DNA of 64,000 nt from Xanthobacteraceae bacterium (GCA_023954195.1 JAMLIK010000004.1:310001-374000); one strand, 5' to 3'. Counted from the stretch's first letter, positions 36,235 through 47,759 are shown. Notes: generated by a model not told the origin, from the letters alone. A program made the numbers and translations.

Positions 36235-37485
36235 ATGACAGCAGTTTTCCGGATGGAGCCGATGACGTCAATGGCACGCGCGCAGGCGGAGGAGCGGTCG
36301 GAACAGGATCATGGCGGCGCGGCCGCCGTGGTCGCCAACGCGGCGGACATGCAGGACTGGCTTCGCGGCAAGGCGGTCGAGATCGAGCAGCGCCGCAGCC
36401 TGTCTCCGGAGGTGGTCGAGCGGCTGGTCGACAACGACCTGTTTCGCATCACCCAGCCGAGCCTCTATGGCGGCCTCGGGCTTTCGCCGCGCGCCGCATG
36501 GGAAGCGACCTACGAGATCGCGCGCGGCTGTTCGTCCACCGCCTGGATCCTCGGCCTTTCCAGCGCCAACGTGGTGATGATCGGCAAGTTCTCGGCGCAG
36601 GCCCAGCGCGATGTCTTTCTCTCCGGCAAGCCGACCATCGTGTCGCTGTTGACCGGCGGCGTCGGTCAGGACATCGTCGCCGAGCCGGTGGAGGGCGGTG
36701 TGCTGCTCAGCGGCCGCTGGCGCTATGCCTCCGGCATCGATGTCGCGACCTGGGCCGGCCTTCTGGTGCCGATTCCGGTGGAGGGGCGAATGGTGCCGCA
36801 TGTGGTGCTGGTGCCGGCGGATGCCTTCGCCATCGATCAGGCGAGCTGGAACGTGCTGGGCATGCGCGGCACCGGCAGCAAGGACATTTCGTTGACGAAG
36901 ACGTTCGTTCCGGCGCATCGCTGGATGGACTGGCAGGTGTTGCAGGACGGCGGCTGTCATCCGACCTGCCCGCGCCACGGCGCCATCACCGCCGCGCCGC
37001 TCAATCCGATCAACGCCATGTCGACGCTGGCGCCGACGCTGGGTGTCGCCTCGGCGGTGGCGGAGGAATTCCGCGCCATCGCCAAGGCCAAGGTCAGCCC
37101 GGCGGCGCAAAAGGCGCTGGTGGAGGATCGCGTCGCCCAGATCGAGGCCGCAACCAGCGAGGCGACCATGGCGATGCTGCGCCGCGCCCTGCTCGACGAT
37201 GCCGACGCCATTCTCGAATTATCCGGCGCAGGGCCCGTCAGCCTGATCGAGCGCGCCGCGATGCGCACCCGCTTCGCCGTCGCCTCGCGGCTGGCGTTGC
37301 AGACCACGCAGCGGCTGTTCGCCGCGCTGGGGGGCTCGGTGCTGCCGAGCGGCACGCGGATCGAGCGGCTGTTCCGCGACGTCCACGCCATGAGCAGCCA
37401 CATGCTGCTGCAACCGGGGGCGATCGGCGAGCCTTACGGCCGGCTGCTGCTCGACCTGCCGCTGCCGCCGACGGCGCGAATCTGA
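36235..37485 (+). CDS. acyl-CoA dehydrogenase-fold flavin monooxygenase, oxygenase component
   Basis: 416-residue protein of the group D flavin monooxygenase family (4-hydroxyphenylacetate 3-hydroxylase C2 / HsaA-like), which uses reduced flavin and O2 to hydroxylate a phenol. Landmarks are the N-terminal helix up to LVDNDLFRITQPSLYGGLGL, RGCSSTAWIL (about 96), LSGRWRYASGID (about 161), VLGMRGTGSKDI and the C-terminal ALGGSVLPSGTRIERLFRD. It has no glutamate base of true acyl-CoA dehydrogenases that I can place. ATGs at 36235, 36253 and 36262 are in frame; GGAG precedes 36262. Partner reductase at 34720; RidA and HpaD-like genes follow. Confidence 0.85.
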   Translation: MTAVFRMEPMTSMARAQAEERSEQDHGGAAAVVANAADMQDWLRGKAVEIEQRRSLSPEVVERLVDNDLFRITQPSLYGGLGLSPRAAWEATYEIARGCSSTAWILGLSSANVVMIGKFSAQAQRDVFLSGKPTIVSLLTGGVGQDIVAEPVEGGVLLSGRWRYASGIDVATWAGLLVPIPVEGRMVPHVVLVPADAFAIDQASWNVLGMRGTGSKDISLTKTFVPAHRWMDWQVLQDGGCHPTCPRHGAITAAPLNPINAMSTLAPTLGVASAVAEEFRAIAKAKVSPAAQKALVEDRVAQIEAATSEATMAMLRRALLDDADAILELSGAGPVSLIERAAMRTRFAVASRLALQTTQRLFAALGGSVLPSGTRIERLFRDVHAMSSHMLLQPGAIGEPYGRLLLDLPLPPTARI

Positions 37486-37511
37486 ATGTCATTCACCGGA
37501 GACTCCCAAGA

Positions 37512-37925
37512 ATGAAGAAACAGGCCATCGACTCCCGCAATCCGATTTTCGCCACGGCGGACGGATCGACGATCTTCAAGAAATTCGGCTATTCGCCGGC
37601 GGTGCGCGCGGGCGATTTCCTCTATGTCGCCGGCCAGATCGGCCTCAATCCGGACGGCTCGATGCCGGCGAACGACGAGGGGCAGATCGTCAACGCCTTC
37701 GACCGGCTCAAGATTGTGCTGGAGGAAGCCGGCGCCTCGCTCGACGATATCGTCGAACTGGTCAGCTACCATGTCGGGTTGCAGAACCATCTCGGGAAGT
37801 TCGTCGAGATCAAGAGCCGTTACATCCGCGAGCCGTTCCCGACCTGGACCATCCTCGAAATCGCCGGGCTGGCGCGGCCGGGCCTGGTGATCGAGATCAA
37901 GGCGGTGGCCTACGCGCCGAAATAG
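37512..37925 (+). CDS. RidA/YjgF family protein, catalytic Arg replaced (first)
   Basis: 137-residue small trimeric enzyme of the Rid superfamily. The fold is clear: GDFLYVAGQIGLNPDG, EEAGASLDDIVELVSYHV and the C-terminal strand GLVIEIKAVAY. The position of the essential Arg105 of imine-deaminating RidA is Trp112 here (PTWT). It is therefore probably not a general imine deaminase but one of the pathway-specific subfamilies, some of which deaminate 2-aminomuconate-like ring-cleavage products. It begins 26 bases after the monooxygenase and precedes the HpaD-like dioxygenase. Confidence 0.9.
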   Translation: MKKQAIDSRNPIFATADGSTIFKKFGYSPAVRAGDFLYVAGQIGLNPDGSMPANDEGQIVNAFDRLKIVLEEAGASLDDIVELVSYHVGLQNHLGKFVEIKSRYIREPFPTWTILEIAGLARPGLVIEIKAVAYAPK

Positions 37926-37971
37926 CGCCGGGCCGGCCGCGGCGGGCGGGGCAAAGAATGTCTCCGGTTTG

Positions 37972-37985
37972 GTAGCGGGTGATAC
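37972..37985. promoter_or_regulatory. candidate Crp-type operator before the HpaD-like gene
   Basis: GTAGCGGGTGATAC differs from GTATCGGGCGATAC (36190-36203) at two positions and is followed, like it, by AG. It lies about 100 bases before the dioxygenase start. Occurrence of the same 14-mer pattern before two functionally linked genes supports joint control. Confidence 0.5.
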
Positions 37986-38087
37986 AGACAGTCCCCGCCC
38001 GACGGCTAACCTGAAAGCCGTATCGAGCCGCCGGGCGGCGGAGGCTCCCGCCGTCCGGGAGCTTTTGCCGCCGCAACAAGCAAGGGG

Positions 38088-39101
38088 ATGAAAGTGAGCG
38101 CTGGCCGCATCAAGGATATCGCCAACATCCAGAAGCTGGGACACATCGAGTTCCGCACCACCGATCTCGAACGGGCGCGCGATTTCTACGTCAACCTGGT
38201 CGGTCTGCACGAGACCGCGCGCGACGAAAGCCGCATCTACCTGCGCTGCACCGAGGACAAGCAGCATCACACCTTCGTGTTGCGCAAGGCGGAGTCCGCC
38301 GGCGTCGGCCATATCGGCTTCGTGGTGTCGGGGGAGGACGATCTCGACCGCATGAAGGTCCGCTTCGAGGAGCTGGGCCTGCCGACGCGCTGGGCCGGCA
38401 ACGACATGCTCGGGCAGGGCCGCACGTTGCGGATGCAGGACCCGTTCGGCTTCATCATCGATTACTATGCCGAGATCGCCCCGGTGCCGTGGCTGGTGCA
38501 GCAGTATCACCTGCACCGCGGTGCCTCGCCGACCCGCATCGATCACGCCAACGTGCTGACGCCGGACGCGCAGGCGGGCTATGAATGGTACACGCAGGAA
38601 CTCGGCTTCGGTTGCGCCGAACTGACCGAATCCGACCCGCCGGAGAAACGGATCTGGGCGAGCTGGTTGTTCCGCAAGTCGACCGTGCATGATATCGCGG
38701 TGATGACCGGCGCGGGTCCGGCCGCGCATCACGTCGGCTTTTCGCTGCCCGACACGGTGTCGATCATCCGCGCCTGCGACATGCTGGCGGGGGCCGGCTA
38801 TCACGATTCGATCGAGCGCGGTCCGGCGCGCCACGGCATTTCCAACGCGCTGTTCGTCTATGTCCGCGATCCCGACGGCAACCGCTTCGAGCTTTACACC
38901 GGCGATTACCTGACCGGAAACACCGCCGTCGAACCGATCCGCTGGAACCTGAACAACCCGGTGCGGCAGACGCTGTGGGGCGCGCCGCCGCCGCGCCGCT
39001 GGTTCGAGGAGGCGATGGCGGTGGAAACCTTCGACGGCGCCGCGATGCAGAGCACGAAGCCGCCGCTGCTGCCGGCGATTCCGACCTACGTCCTGGACTG
39101 A
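38088..39101 (+). CDS. hpaD: homoprotocatechuate 2,3-dioxygenase-like class I extradiol dioxygenase
   Basis: 337-residue VOC-fold Fe/Mn ring-cleavage enzyme. Residues aligning to those known from the Brevibacterium enzyme are all visible: metal ligands His153 (IDHANV), His214 or 215 (AAHHVGF) and Glu268 (NRFELY); catalytic His201; substrate-side Asn155, Trp193, Arg244, His249 and Tyr258. The C-terminal tail TGDYLTGNTAVEP..WNLNNPVRQTLWG also fits this subfamily. Conservation of the Trp and Arg that hold the substrate carboxylate suggests an arylacetate-like catechol. Numbering is by my own count and recalled literature positions. The matching hydroxylase is just upstream. Confidence 0.9.
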   Translation: MKVSAGRIKDIANIQKLGHIEFRTTDLERARDFYVNLVGLHETARDESRIYLRCTEDKQHHTFVLRKAESAGVGHIGFVVSGEDDLDRMKVRFEELGLPTRWAGNDMLGQGRTLRMQDPFGFIIDYYAEIAPVPWLVQQYHLHRGASPTRIDHANVLTPDAQAGYEWYTQELGFGCAELTESDPPEKRIWASWLFRKSTVHDIAVMTGAGPAAHHVGFSLPDTVSIIRACDMLAGAGYHDSIERGPARHGISNALFVYVRDPDGNRFELYTGDYLTGNTAVEPIRWNLNNPVRQTLWGAPPPRRWFEEAMAVETFDGAAMQSTKPPLLPAIPTYVLD

Positions 39102-39204
39102 GCCGCGGGACGACGACGCGACCGATCACCAAGCGACCGAGGCGGTTCGGATCACCCGCGCCGCCCCGGTCGGCATTTCGTTGTTTTATCAGGGAGGGAA
39201 AATT

Positions 39205-40389
39205 ATGAGAATGCTTTCAGCCATATCCGCGTTGGCCGCCTTGGCGATGTCGGCGACCGCGACTTTTGCCGCCGACCGGCCGGAACTGCGGATCGGCTCG
39301 GTGGTCGCGATGACCGGGCCGGCGTCGGCGCTCGGCCTGCCGGAGAAGAACGCGATCGAGCTGTTGCAGGAGCGGCTTGCCAACGACACCAGCCTGCCCT
39401 TCACCGTCAAGTTCATCACCTATGACGACGGCTCCGACCCGACCAAGGCCGTCAACAACGTCCGCAAGCTGATTACCGAGGATCAGGTTCACGTGGTGAT
39501 CTGCTGCACCACCACGCCGACCTCGATGGCGATTCTCGAAACCGTGACGCAGGCGAAGGTGCCCAACATCTCGCTGGCGCTCGGCCAGAGCGTGATCGAG
39601 CCGGCGGCCGAACGCCGCTGGATCTTCAAGACGCCGAGCACCGACCAGCTTCAGGTCACCGGACTGGTCGACGACATGGTCAAGCGCGGGGTCAAGAAGG
39701 TCGCGTTCCTCGGCCTTGAGGATTCCTTCGGCGAGGGCGGCTGGATCGCGATGCAGAGCGTCGCCAAGGCCAAGGGCGTCGAGATCGTCGCCTCTGAGCG
39801 CTTCTCGCGCACCGACACCAACTTCACCCCGCAGGCGCTGAAGGTGCGCCAGTCCAATCCGGACGCGGTCTACATCCATGCCATTCCGCCGTCCTCGGCG
39901 CTGGTGCATCAGGCGCTCAAGCGCGTCGGCTACACCGGGCCGATCTATCACTCGGGCGGCTCCGCCAATAACGCCTTCATCTCGATCGGCAAGAAGGACG
40001 TCGAGGGCGCGCTGGTCGGCACCACGCCGGTGCTGGTCTACACCGACATGCCGGACAGCAACCCGCTGAAGCCGGTGATCGCCAAGTTCGCCGCGCTCTA
40101 CGAGAAGCGCTTCAACGTGCCGAAGGTCGACATCTTCCCCGGCCAGTCCTGGGATGCCGTCAACATCACGCTGCGGGCGGCCGAGGACGCGATGAAGGCC
40201 GGCGTCAATCTCGCCGACGTGCCGGCCGCGCGCGCCATGCTGCGCGACAAGATCGAGGGCGTGAAGGAGTTCGTCGGCGTCGGCGGCATCTTCAACTACA
40301 GCCCGACCGATCACCTCGGTCTCGACAAGCGGAGCACCTTCATCTCCGTGGTCAAGAACGGTGAGTTCCGCCTGTACGAATCCAAGTAA
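39205..40389 (+). CDS. branched-chain-type ABC transporter substrate-binding protein (system 2)
   Basis: 394-residue periplasmic protein with a signal peptide (LSAISALAALAMSATATFAAD) and the Peripla_BP_6 fold: LRIGSVVAMTGPASALGLPEKNA, VHVVICCTTTPTSMAIL, SFGEGGWIAMQ and IYHSGGSANNAF. Its ligand region differs clearly from the system-1 protein. GGGAGGGAAAATT precedes ATG 39205. It opens an operon running through 43944 and beyond to the second amidohydrolase. Aromatic acids are plausible ligands given its place just after the HpaD-like gene. Confidence 0.93.
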   Translation: MRMLSAISALAALAMSATATFAADRPELRIGSVVAMTGPASALGLPEKNAIELLQERLANDTSLPFTVKFITYDDGSDPTKAVNNVRKLITEDQVHVVICCTTTPTSMAILETVTQAKVPNISLALGQSVIEPAAERRWIFKTPSTDQLQVTGLVDDMVKRGVKKVAFLGLEDSFGEGGWIAMQSVAKAKGVEIVASERFSRTDTNFTPQALKVRQSNPDAVYIHAIPPSSALVHQALKRVGYTGPIYHSGGSANNAFISIGKKDVEGALVGTTPVLVYTDMPDSNPLKPVIAKFAALYEKRFNVPKVDIFPGQSWDAVNITLRAAEDAMKAGVNLADVPAARAMLRDKIEGVKEFVGVGGIFNYSPTDHLGLDKRSTFISVVKNGEFRLYESK

Positions 40390-40392
40390 GGC

Positions 40393-41411
40393 ATGACCGA
40401 CACCGTTCTGTTCCTGCTGGTCGACGGCCTGACCAACGGCCTCGTCTATGCGCTGCTCGCGCTCAGCCTTGTGCTGGTGTTCACCGTCACGCGCGTGGTG
40501 AACATCGCGCAAGGCGAGTACGTGATGCTCGGCGCGCTCACGCTCGCCGATCTGCTGCAAGGCCGGATGCCGGGCACGCTGTATCTGCTGATCGGCGGAT
40601 TGGTGTTGTGCGCGGTGCTCGATGCCGGCCGCTGGCGGCGCGACTGGCGGCGGGCGTCGCTTTACACCGGTGGCCTGATCGTCGCCGGTGTCGCCGCGCT
40701 GGCGGTGACGCGCGGCGCGCTGGCGCTACAACTGCCGGTGATCGGCATGATGGCGGTGGCGCTGCTGCTGGTGGCGCCGCTCGGCGCGCTGATCTACCGC
40801 TTCACCGTGCATCCGATCCCGAACGCCAGCACCATCGTCTTCGTCATCATCTCGGTCGGCGTGTCGATGAGCGTGCAGGGGCTCGGCCTCTTGATCTGGG
40901 GCGCCAACCCGTATCCCGTCGATCCGATCGCGGCCGGCGGGGTGATGATGGGACCGGTGTTCATCCCCTATCAGAGCTTCGCCATTCTCATCACCGCCCT
41001 GCTGGCGATGGGCGGGCTCTATCTGTTCTCGGAATTCACCCTGATCGGCAAGGCGTTGCAGGCATCGGCGATGAACCGGCTCGGCGCGCAGTTCTGCGGC
41101 ATTCCGGTCAATTTGACCGGCGCGCTGGCGTTCCTGCTGGCCGCGGCCTTCAGCGCGGTCAGCGGCATGCTGCTGGCGCCGCTGATTACCGCCAACTACG
41201 AAATGGGCTTCATGGTCGGCTTGAAAGGCTTCGTCGGCGGCGCCATGGGCGGGCTGATCGATTATCCGCTGTCGCTGCTAGGCGTGATGATCGTCGGCGG
41301 CCTGGAATCGACCTCGGCCTATGTCGCCAGCGCCTATCGTGACGTGCTGGTGTTCAGCCTGCTGATTCCCATCCTGCTGTGGCGCAACACCCGCGCGCGG
41401 GCGGAGGCGAG

Positions 41412-41415
<4 letters not shown>
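40393..41415 (+). CDS. branched-chain-type ABC transporter permease, LivH type (system 2)
   Basis: 340-residue inner-membrane permease, longer than the system-1 LivH because of an extra hydrophobic stretch in the middle (LLIGGLVLCAVLDAGRWRRDW...). Family signature RVVNIAQGEYVMLGALTLADLL near residue 35; coupling loop LKGFVGGAMGGLIDYPLSLLGVMIVGGLES near the C-terminus. It begins 3 bases after the binding-protein gene and overlaps the next start by ATGA. Confidence 0.95.
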
Positions 41416-43944
<2,529 letters not shown>

Positions 43945-43947
43945 AGC

Positions 43948-44343
43948 ATGTCACGCACCGTCGTCGTCCCGCCCACCGGCCTGCGTCCGGGCATCCCCTA
44001 TTCGCCGGCGATCCGCTGGGACAAATTGCTGTTCGTCTCGGGTCAGACCGGCTCCGATCCGGTGACCCGCGAATTTCCCGAGGACATCAAGGCGCAGACC
44101 CGCATCGCGCTGGAGAACGTCAAGGCGCTGGCGGAAGCCGGCGGCGCCTCGCTCGACACCGCGCTGAAGATGACCATCCACATGACCGACATGATGAACG
44201 AGTTCGCCGCGATGAACGAGGTGTTCCGCGAGTTCTTTCCCAAGGACCCGCCGTCGCGCACCACGGTCGGCGTCGCTCATCTCGCCCGCGCCGGCCTCAA
44301 GATCGAGATCGACATGATCGCGGTGGTGAAGGATGCCGTCTGA
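43948..44343 (+). CDS. RidA/YjgF family protein with conserved Arg (second)
   Basis: 131-residue Rid-superfamily enzyme. LLFVSGQTGSDPVTRE, FPEDIKAQTRIALENVKALAEAGGASLD and PPSRTTVGVAHLARAGLKIEIDMIAV show the fold, and Arg104 (PSRT) occupies the position needed for 2-iminoacid deamination, unlike the RidA at 37512. It begins 3 bases after livF, and its end overlaps the following amidohydrolase by 11 bases, so it is part of the system-2 operon. Likely roles are imine/enamine hydrolysis or aminomuconate-type deamination. Confidence 0.92.
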   Translation: MSRTVVVPPTGLRPGIPYSPAIRWDKLLFVSGQTGSDPVTREFPEDIKAQTRIALENVKALAEAGGASLDTALKMTIHMTDMMNEFAAMNEVFREFFPKDPPSRTTVGVAHLARAGLKIEIDMIAVVKDAV

Positions 44344-45934
44344 GGCGACCACAATTCTTCTGCGCGGCGGCCCCTTGGCGACCGCCGCGCGGGGTGATGC
44401 CGACAGCCTGCTGATCGAGGCCGGCCGCATCGCCTGGATCGGGCCGGCGCGGGAAGCGCCGCGCGCCGCCCGCGTCATCGATCTGGAGGGCAGCCGCGTG
44501 GTGCCGGGACTCACCGACGCCCACGCCCATCTGTTCATGCGGGCGCAGGAGCTGTTGAACCTGCAACTCGGTCCCGCCGCCGACACCATCGCCGCGCTGT
44601 TGCAGCGGCTGCGCGCCGCCTGCGCGGCCGCCGCGCCCGATCAATGGGTGATGTCGGCCGACTATAGCGAGCAATTTCTCGCCGAGCGCCGTCACCCGAC
44701 CCGCGAGGAACTGGATGCCGTCTCCGGCGGGCGACCGGTGCTGCTGCGCCGCACCGGCGGTCACCTGTCGGTCGCCAATTCGGCGGCGCTGCAACGCGCG
44801 GGCTTCGACGACACCACGCCCGATCCGGCGGGCGGCACCATCGAGCGCACCAACGGCCGGCTCAACGGCGTGCTGACCGAAAACGCCGCCGACATCGTCG
44901 CCGCGCTGATCCCGCCGCCGTCCGCGGCGCGCACCCTCGCCGCCATCCGCAGGGTGGCCGGCGAATGCCTGAGCTACGGCATCGTCGCCGTCACCGAGGC
45001 GGCGGTCGGCTTCAACAACGGCTTTGGGGTCGAGTGGGACATCTGGAATGCGCTGCGCGCCGATGGCGGCTTGCCGCTGCGCATGGGGTTCATGCTGCGC
45101 ATCGATCCGGAGGAGGCGCGGGCGCGCGGCCTCGCGCCGTCCGGTATCGACGATCGCTGGCAGGCGCGGACGCTGAAGTTCTTCGTCGACGGCATCATCG
45201 GCGCGCGCACCGCCGCGTTCTTCGAGCCCTATGCGGGCAGCGATAACGCCGGCCTGCTGATGGAGCCGCCGGCCGATCTGCGCGCCAAGGTGATCGACGG
45301 CCATGCCTGCGGCTGGCAACTCGCCGCCCATGTGATCGGCGATCGCGGCATTGCGCAGTGGCTGGATTGCCTGACGGCGGCGCATCGCGCCTGGCCGCGC
45401 GACGACGCGCGGCACCGCATCGAGCATTTCGCGGTGCGCGGCCCGATGGCGGTCGAGCAGGCGCGCGCGCTCGGCGCTATCGTGGTGCCGCAATACGGTT
45501 TTCTGCGCCGGCTCGGCGCGTCGTTCGCGGAAGCGGTGGGCGAGCCGCGCGCGGCGCGGCTTTATCCGGGCCGGACGTTGCGCGACGCCGGCATCGTCGT
45601 CGCCGGCAGTTCGGATCATCCGATCGGACCGCTGTCGCCCTATCTCGGCATCGCCGCCGCGATCGATCGCACGGCGGCGGGCGGGCTGGTTCTCAACGCC
45701 GCCGAAGCCCTGACCGCCGCCGAGGCGCTGGCGGCCTATACCGAGGGCGGGGCCTTCGCGATGGGGCACGAACGGCGGCGCGGCCGCATCGCGGTCGGGC
45801 AATATGCCGATCTCGCGGTGTTGGATCGCGACATTCTCGACCTGCCGCCCGACCGGATCGAGGCGGCGCGGGCGCGGCTGACGCTGGTGGGCGGCGAGAT
45901 CGCTTTTTCCGACGGCGCGCTGGCGGCTTCATGA
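44333..45934 (+). CDS. YtcJ-like metal-dependent amidohydrolase (second)
   Basis: 533-residue amidohydrolase_3 family protein. HxH metal motif in GLTDAHAHLFM (near 63), KFFVDGIIGARTA (near 281, where the bridging region is expected), HVIGDRG (near 330), RIEHF (near 362) and SSDHPIGPLSP (near 425). The C-terminal GQYADLAVLDRD is typical. It is only distantly similar to the first amidohydrolase (31261): GLTDAHAHL versus GFNDAHAHM. It ends the system-2 transporter operon, as the other does in system 1. Confidence 0.9.
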   Translation: MPSEATTILLRGGPLATAARGDADSLLIEAGRIAWIGPAREAPRAARVIDLEGSRVVPGLTDAHAHLFMRAQELLNLQLGPAADTIAALLQRLRAACAAAAPDQWVMSADYSEQFLAERRHPTREELDAVSGGRPVLLRRTGGHLSVANSAALQRAGFDDTTPDPAGGTIERTNGRLNGVLTENAADIVAALIPPPSAARTLAAIRRVAGECLSYGIVAVTEAAVGFNNGFGVEWDIWNALRADGGLPLRMGFMLRIDPEEARARGLAPSGIDDRWQARTLKFFVDGIIGARTAAFFEPYAGSDNAGLLMEPPADLRAKVIDGHACGWQLAAHVIGDRGIAQWLDCLTAAHRAWPRDDARHRIEHFAVRGPMAVEQARALGAIVVPQYGFLRRLGASFAEAVGEPRAARLYPGRTLRDAGIVVAGSSDHPIGPLSPYLGIAAAIDRTAAGGLVLNAAEALTAAEALAAYTEGGAFAMGHERRRGRIAVGQYADLAVLDRDILDLPPDRIEAARARLTLVGGEIAFSDGALAAS

Positions 45935-45949
45935 AAGGGCTTGCCGCAA

Positions 45950-45971
45950 GATACTTAACACGTTAAATATC
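45950..45971. promoter_or_regulatory. near-palindromic operator before the aldehyde dehydrogenase gene
   Basis: GATACTTAACACGTTAAATATC is a 22-base inverted repeat with only the centre and one pair mismatched (core TTAAC-AC-GTTAA). It is AT-rich against the local GC-rich background and lies 77 bases before the start of the aldehyde dehydrogenase gene and 16 after the amidohydrolase stop. MarR or TetR family repressors use such sites, but none is encoded nearby. Confidence 0.6.
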
Positions 45972-46047
45972 TATCCGTGGCTGCGGCCGATGACCGGTCG
46001 TCCTGGCCAAATGATTTCCGATCCAGCCGATTCAACAGGAGAGCGAC

Positions 46048-47586
46048 ATGAACAAGCCTCTCGCCAACGACGCCCTCGCCGACAACCTGCGCAAGGCGCA
46101 GAGTTTCCTCGCCCGCTTCAAGAGCGGCCCGGTGCCGCACCGGATCGCCGGCGAAAGCGTGGTGAGCGCCGCGACGTTCGAGAATAACGACCCGGCCGAC
46201 AATTCGGTGCTGTGCCAGGTCTCGTCCGGCGGAGCGGCGGAAATCGATCGCGCGGCGCGCGCGGCGGAAGACGCCTTCAAGGTGTGGCGCGCGGTGCCGG
46301 GAGAGAAGCGCCGGGCACTGCTGCACAAGATCGCCGACAAGATCGAGGCCCGCGCCGAGGAAATCGCGCTGGTCGAGAGCGTCGATAGCGGACAGGCGAT
46401 CCGCTACATGGCGAAGGCGGCGCTGCGCGGGGCCGAGAACTTCCGCTTCTACGCCGACAAGGCCCCGGAGGCCAATGACGGCCTGTCGCTGCCGACCGAA
46501 ACGCATCTGAACTACACCATCCGTCAGCCCATCGGCCCGGTCGGCGTCATCACGCCGTGGAACACGCCGTTCATGCTGTCGACCTGGAAGATCGCGCCGG
46601 CCCTGGCGGCGGGTTGCACCATCGTCCACAAGCCGGCCGAATGGAGTCCGCTGTCGGCGGTGATCCTGTCGGAGATCATGAGCGAGGTGTTCGAGGGCGC
46701 GGGCCTGCCCAAGGGCATCGTCAACCTGGTGCACGGCTTCGGCGAAAGCGCCGGCAAGGCGCTGACCGAGCACCCGTCGATCAAGGCCATCGCCTTCGTC
46801 GGCGAGTCGATCACCGGCAGCCACATCATGGCGCAGGGCGCGCCGACCCTGAAGCGCGTCCACTTCGAGCTGGGCGGCAAGAATCCGGTGATCGTGTTCG
46901 ACGACGCCGATCTCGACCGCGCCCGCGACGCCGTGCTGTTCATGATCTACAGTCTCAACGGCCAGCGCTGCACCTCGTCCAGCCGCGCGCTGGTGCAGCG
47001 CTCGATCTACGACAAGTTCACGGCCGAGCTGAAGGCGCGGGTCGAGAAGATCAAGGTCGGCCATCCGCTCGATCCGGCCACCGAGATCGGACCGCTGATC
47101 CACAAGCGGCATGTCGAGAAGGTGCTGAGCTACGCCGACCACGCGCGCGCCGACGGCGCCACCGTCGCCACCGGCGGCAAGCGGGCGATGGAAGGCCAGG
47201 GCAATTTTGTTTGCCCGACGCTGTTCACCGACGCCAGCAACGCGATGAAGATCGCGCAGGAGGAAATCTTCGGCCCCGTGCTGACCGCGATTCCGTTCGA
47301 CGACGAGGCGGACGCGCTGCGCATCGCCAACGACGTGCGTTACGGCCTCGCCGCCTATATCTGGACCGGCGACGTCGGCCGCGCCCATCGCGTGGCGCAA
47401 AGCGTCGAGGCCGGCATGGTGTGGGTGAATTCGGAGAACGTGCGGCATTTGCCGACTCCGTTCGGCGGCGTCAAGGCCAGCGGCATCGGCCGCGACGGCG
47501 GTGACTATGCCTTCGAGATCTACATGGAGCAGAAGAACATCGCCATCGGCCTCGACAAGCATCAACCGCCGAAGATCGGGATTTAG
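46048..47586 (+). CDS. hpaE: aldehyde dehydrogenase, HpaE-like semialdehyde dehydrogenase
   Basis: 512-residue NAD(P)-dependent aldehyde dehydrogenase. GVITPWNTPFML (cofactor loop), FELGGKNPV (general-base Glu) and NGQRCTSSSRALV (catalytic Cys) are intact. The pattern NYTIRQPIGPVGV, DAVLFMIYSLNGQRCTSSS and IWTGDVGRAHRVAQSVEAGMVWVNSENVR resembles 5-carboxymethyl-2-hydroxymuconate semialdehyde dehydrogenase (HpaE) and related ring-fission-product dehydrogenases. It would oxidise the product of the HpaD-like enzyme; AmnC/DmpC-type substrates remain possible. It has its own AT-rich operator at 45950. AGGAG lies before the ATG. Confidence 0.9.
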   Translation: MNKPLANDALADNLRKAQSFLARFKSGPVPHRIAGESVVSAATFENNDPADNSVLCQVSSGGAAEIDRAARAAEDAFKVWRAVPGEKRRALLHKIADKIEARAEEIALVESVDSGQAIRYMAKAALRGAENFRFYADKAPEANDGLSLPTETHLNYTIRQPIGPVGVITPWNTPFMLSTWKIAPALAAGCTIVHKPAEWSPLSAVILSEIMSEVFEGAGLPKGIVNLVHGFGESAGKALTEHPSIKAIAFVGESITGSHIMAQGAPTLKRVHFELGGKNPVIVFDDADLDRARDAVLFMIYSLNGQRCTSSSRALVQRSIYDKFTAELKARVEKIKVGHPLDPATEIGPLIHKRHVEKVLSYADHARADGATVATGGKRAMEGQGNFVCPTLFTDASNAMKIAQEEIFGPVLTAIPFDDEADALRIANDVRYGLAAYIWTGDVGRAHRVAQSVEAGMVWVNSENVRHLPTPFGGVKASGIGRDGGDYAFEIYMEQKNIAIGLDKHQPPKIGI

Positions 47587-47642
47587 AGCCTGATCGGCCG
47601 AAATGGACAATCGCGTTTGGGCGGTGAATGTGCAGCACGACA

Positions 47643-47759
47643 ACCGTCATCCTCCGCGAAAGCGGAGGATCCGGTATCCCCTGTCGGGTCGATTTTCCCT
47701 ACACGCGCTCCGACTACCGGATCGTCCGCCTTCGCGGACGATGACGCCTCGTTTCCAGG
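47643..47759. repeat. intergenic palindromic repeat, family C (third copy)
   Basis: Left end AACCGTCATCCTCCGCGAAAGCGGAGGATCCGGTA, right end TACCGGATCGTCCGCCTTCGCGGACGATGACGCCTCGTTTCCAGG. The hairpins CCTCCGC/GCGGAGG and GTCCGC/GCGGAC are intact and CCGGTA/TACCGG form the inner inverted arms. It separates the dehydrogenase from the cyclase gene. Confidence 0.8.

Noticed and set aside
36235-37485. Calling this protein a fatty-acid acyl-CoA dehydrogenase
   Set aside because: The dehydrogenase catalytic glutamate region is not evident, and neighbouring flavin reductase and dioxygenase genes fit a monooxygenase of the same fold much better.
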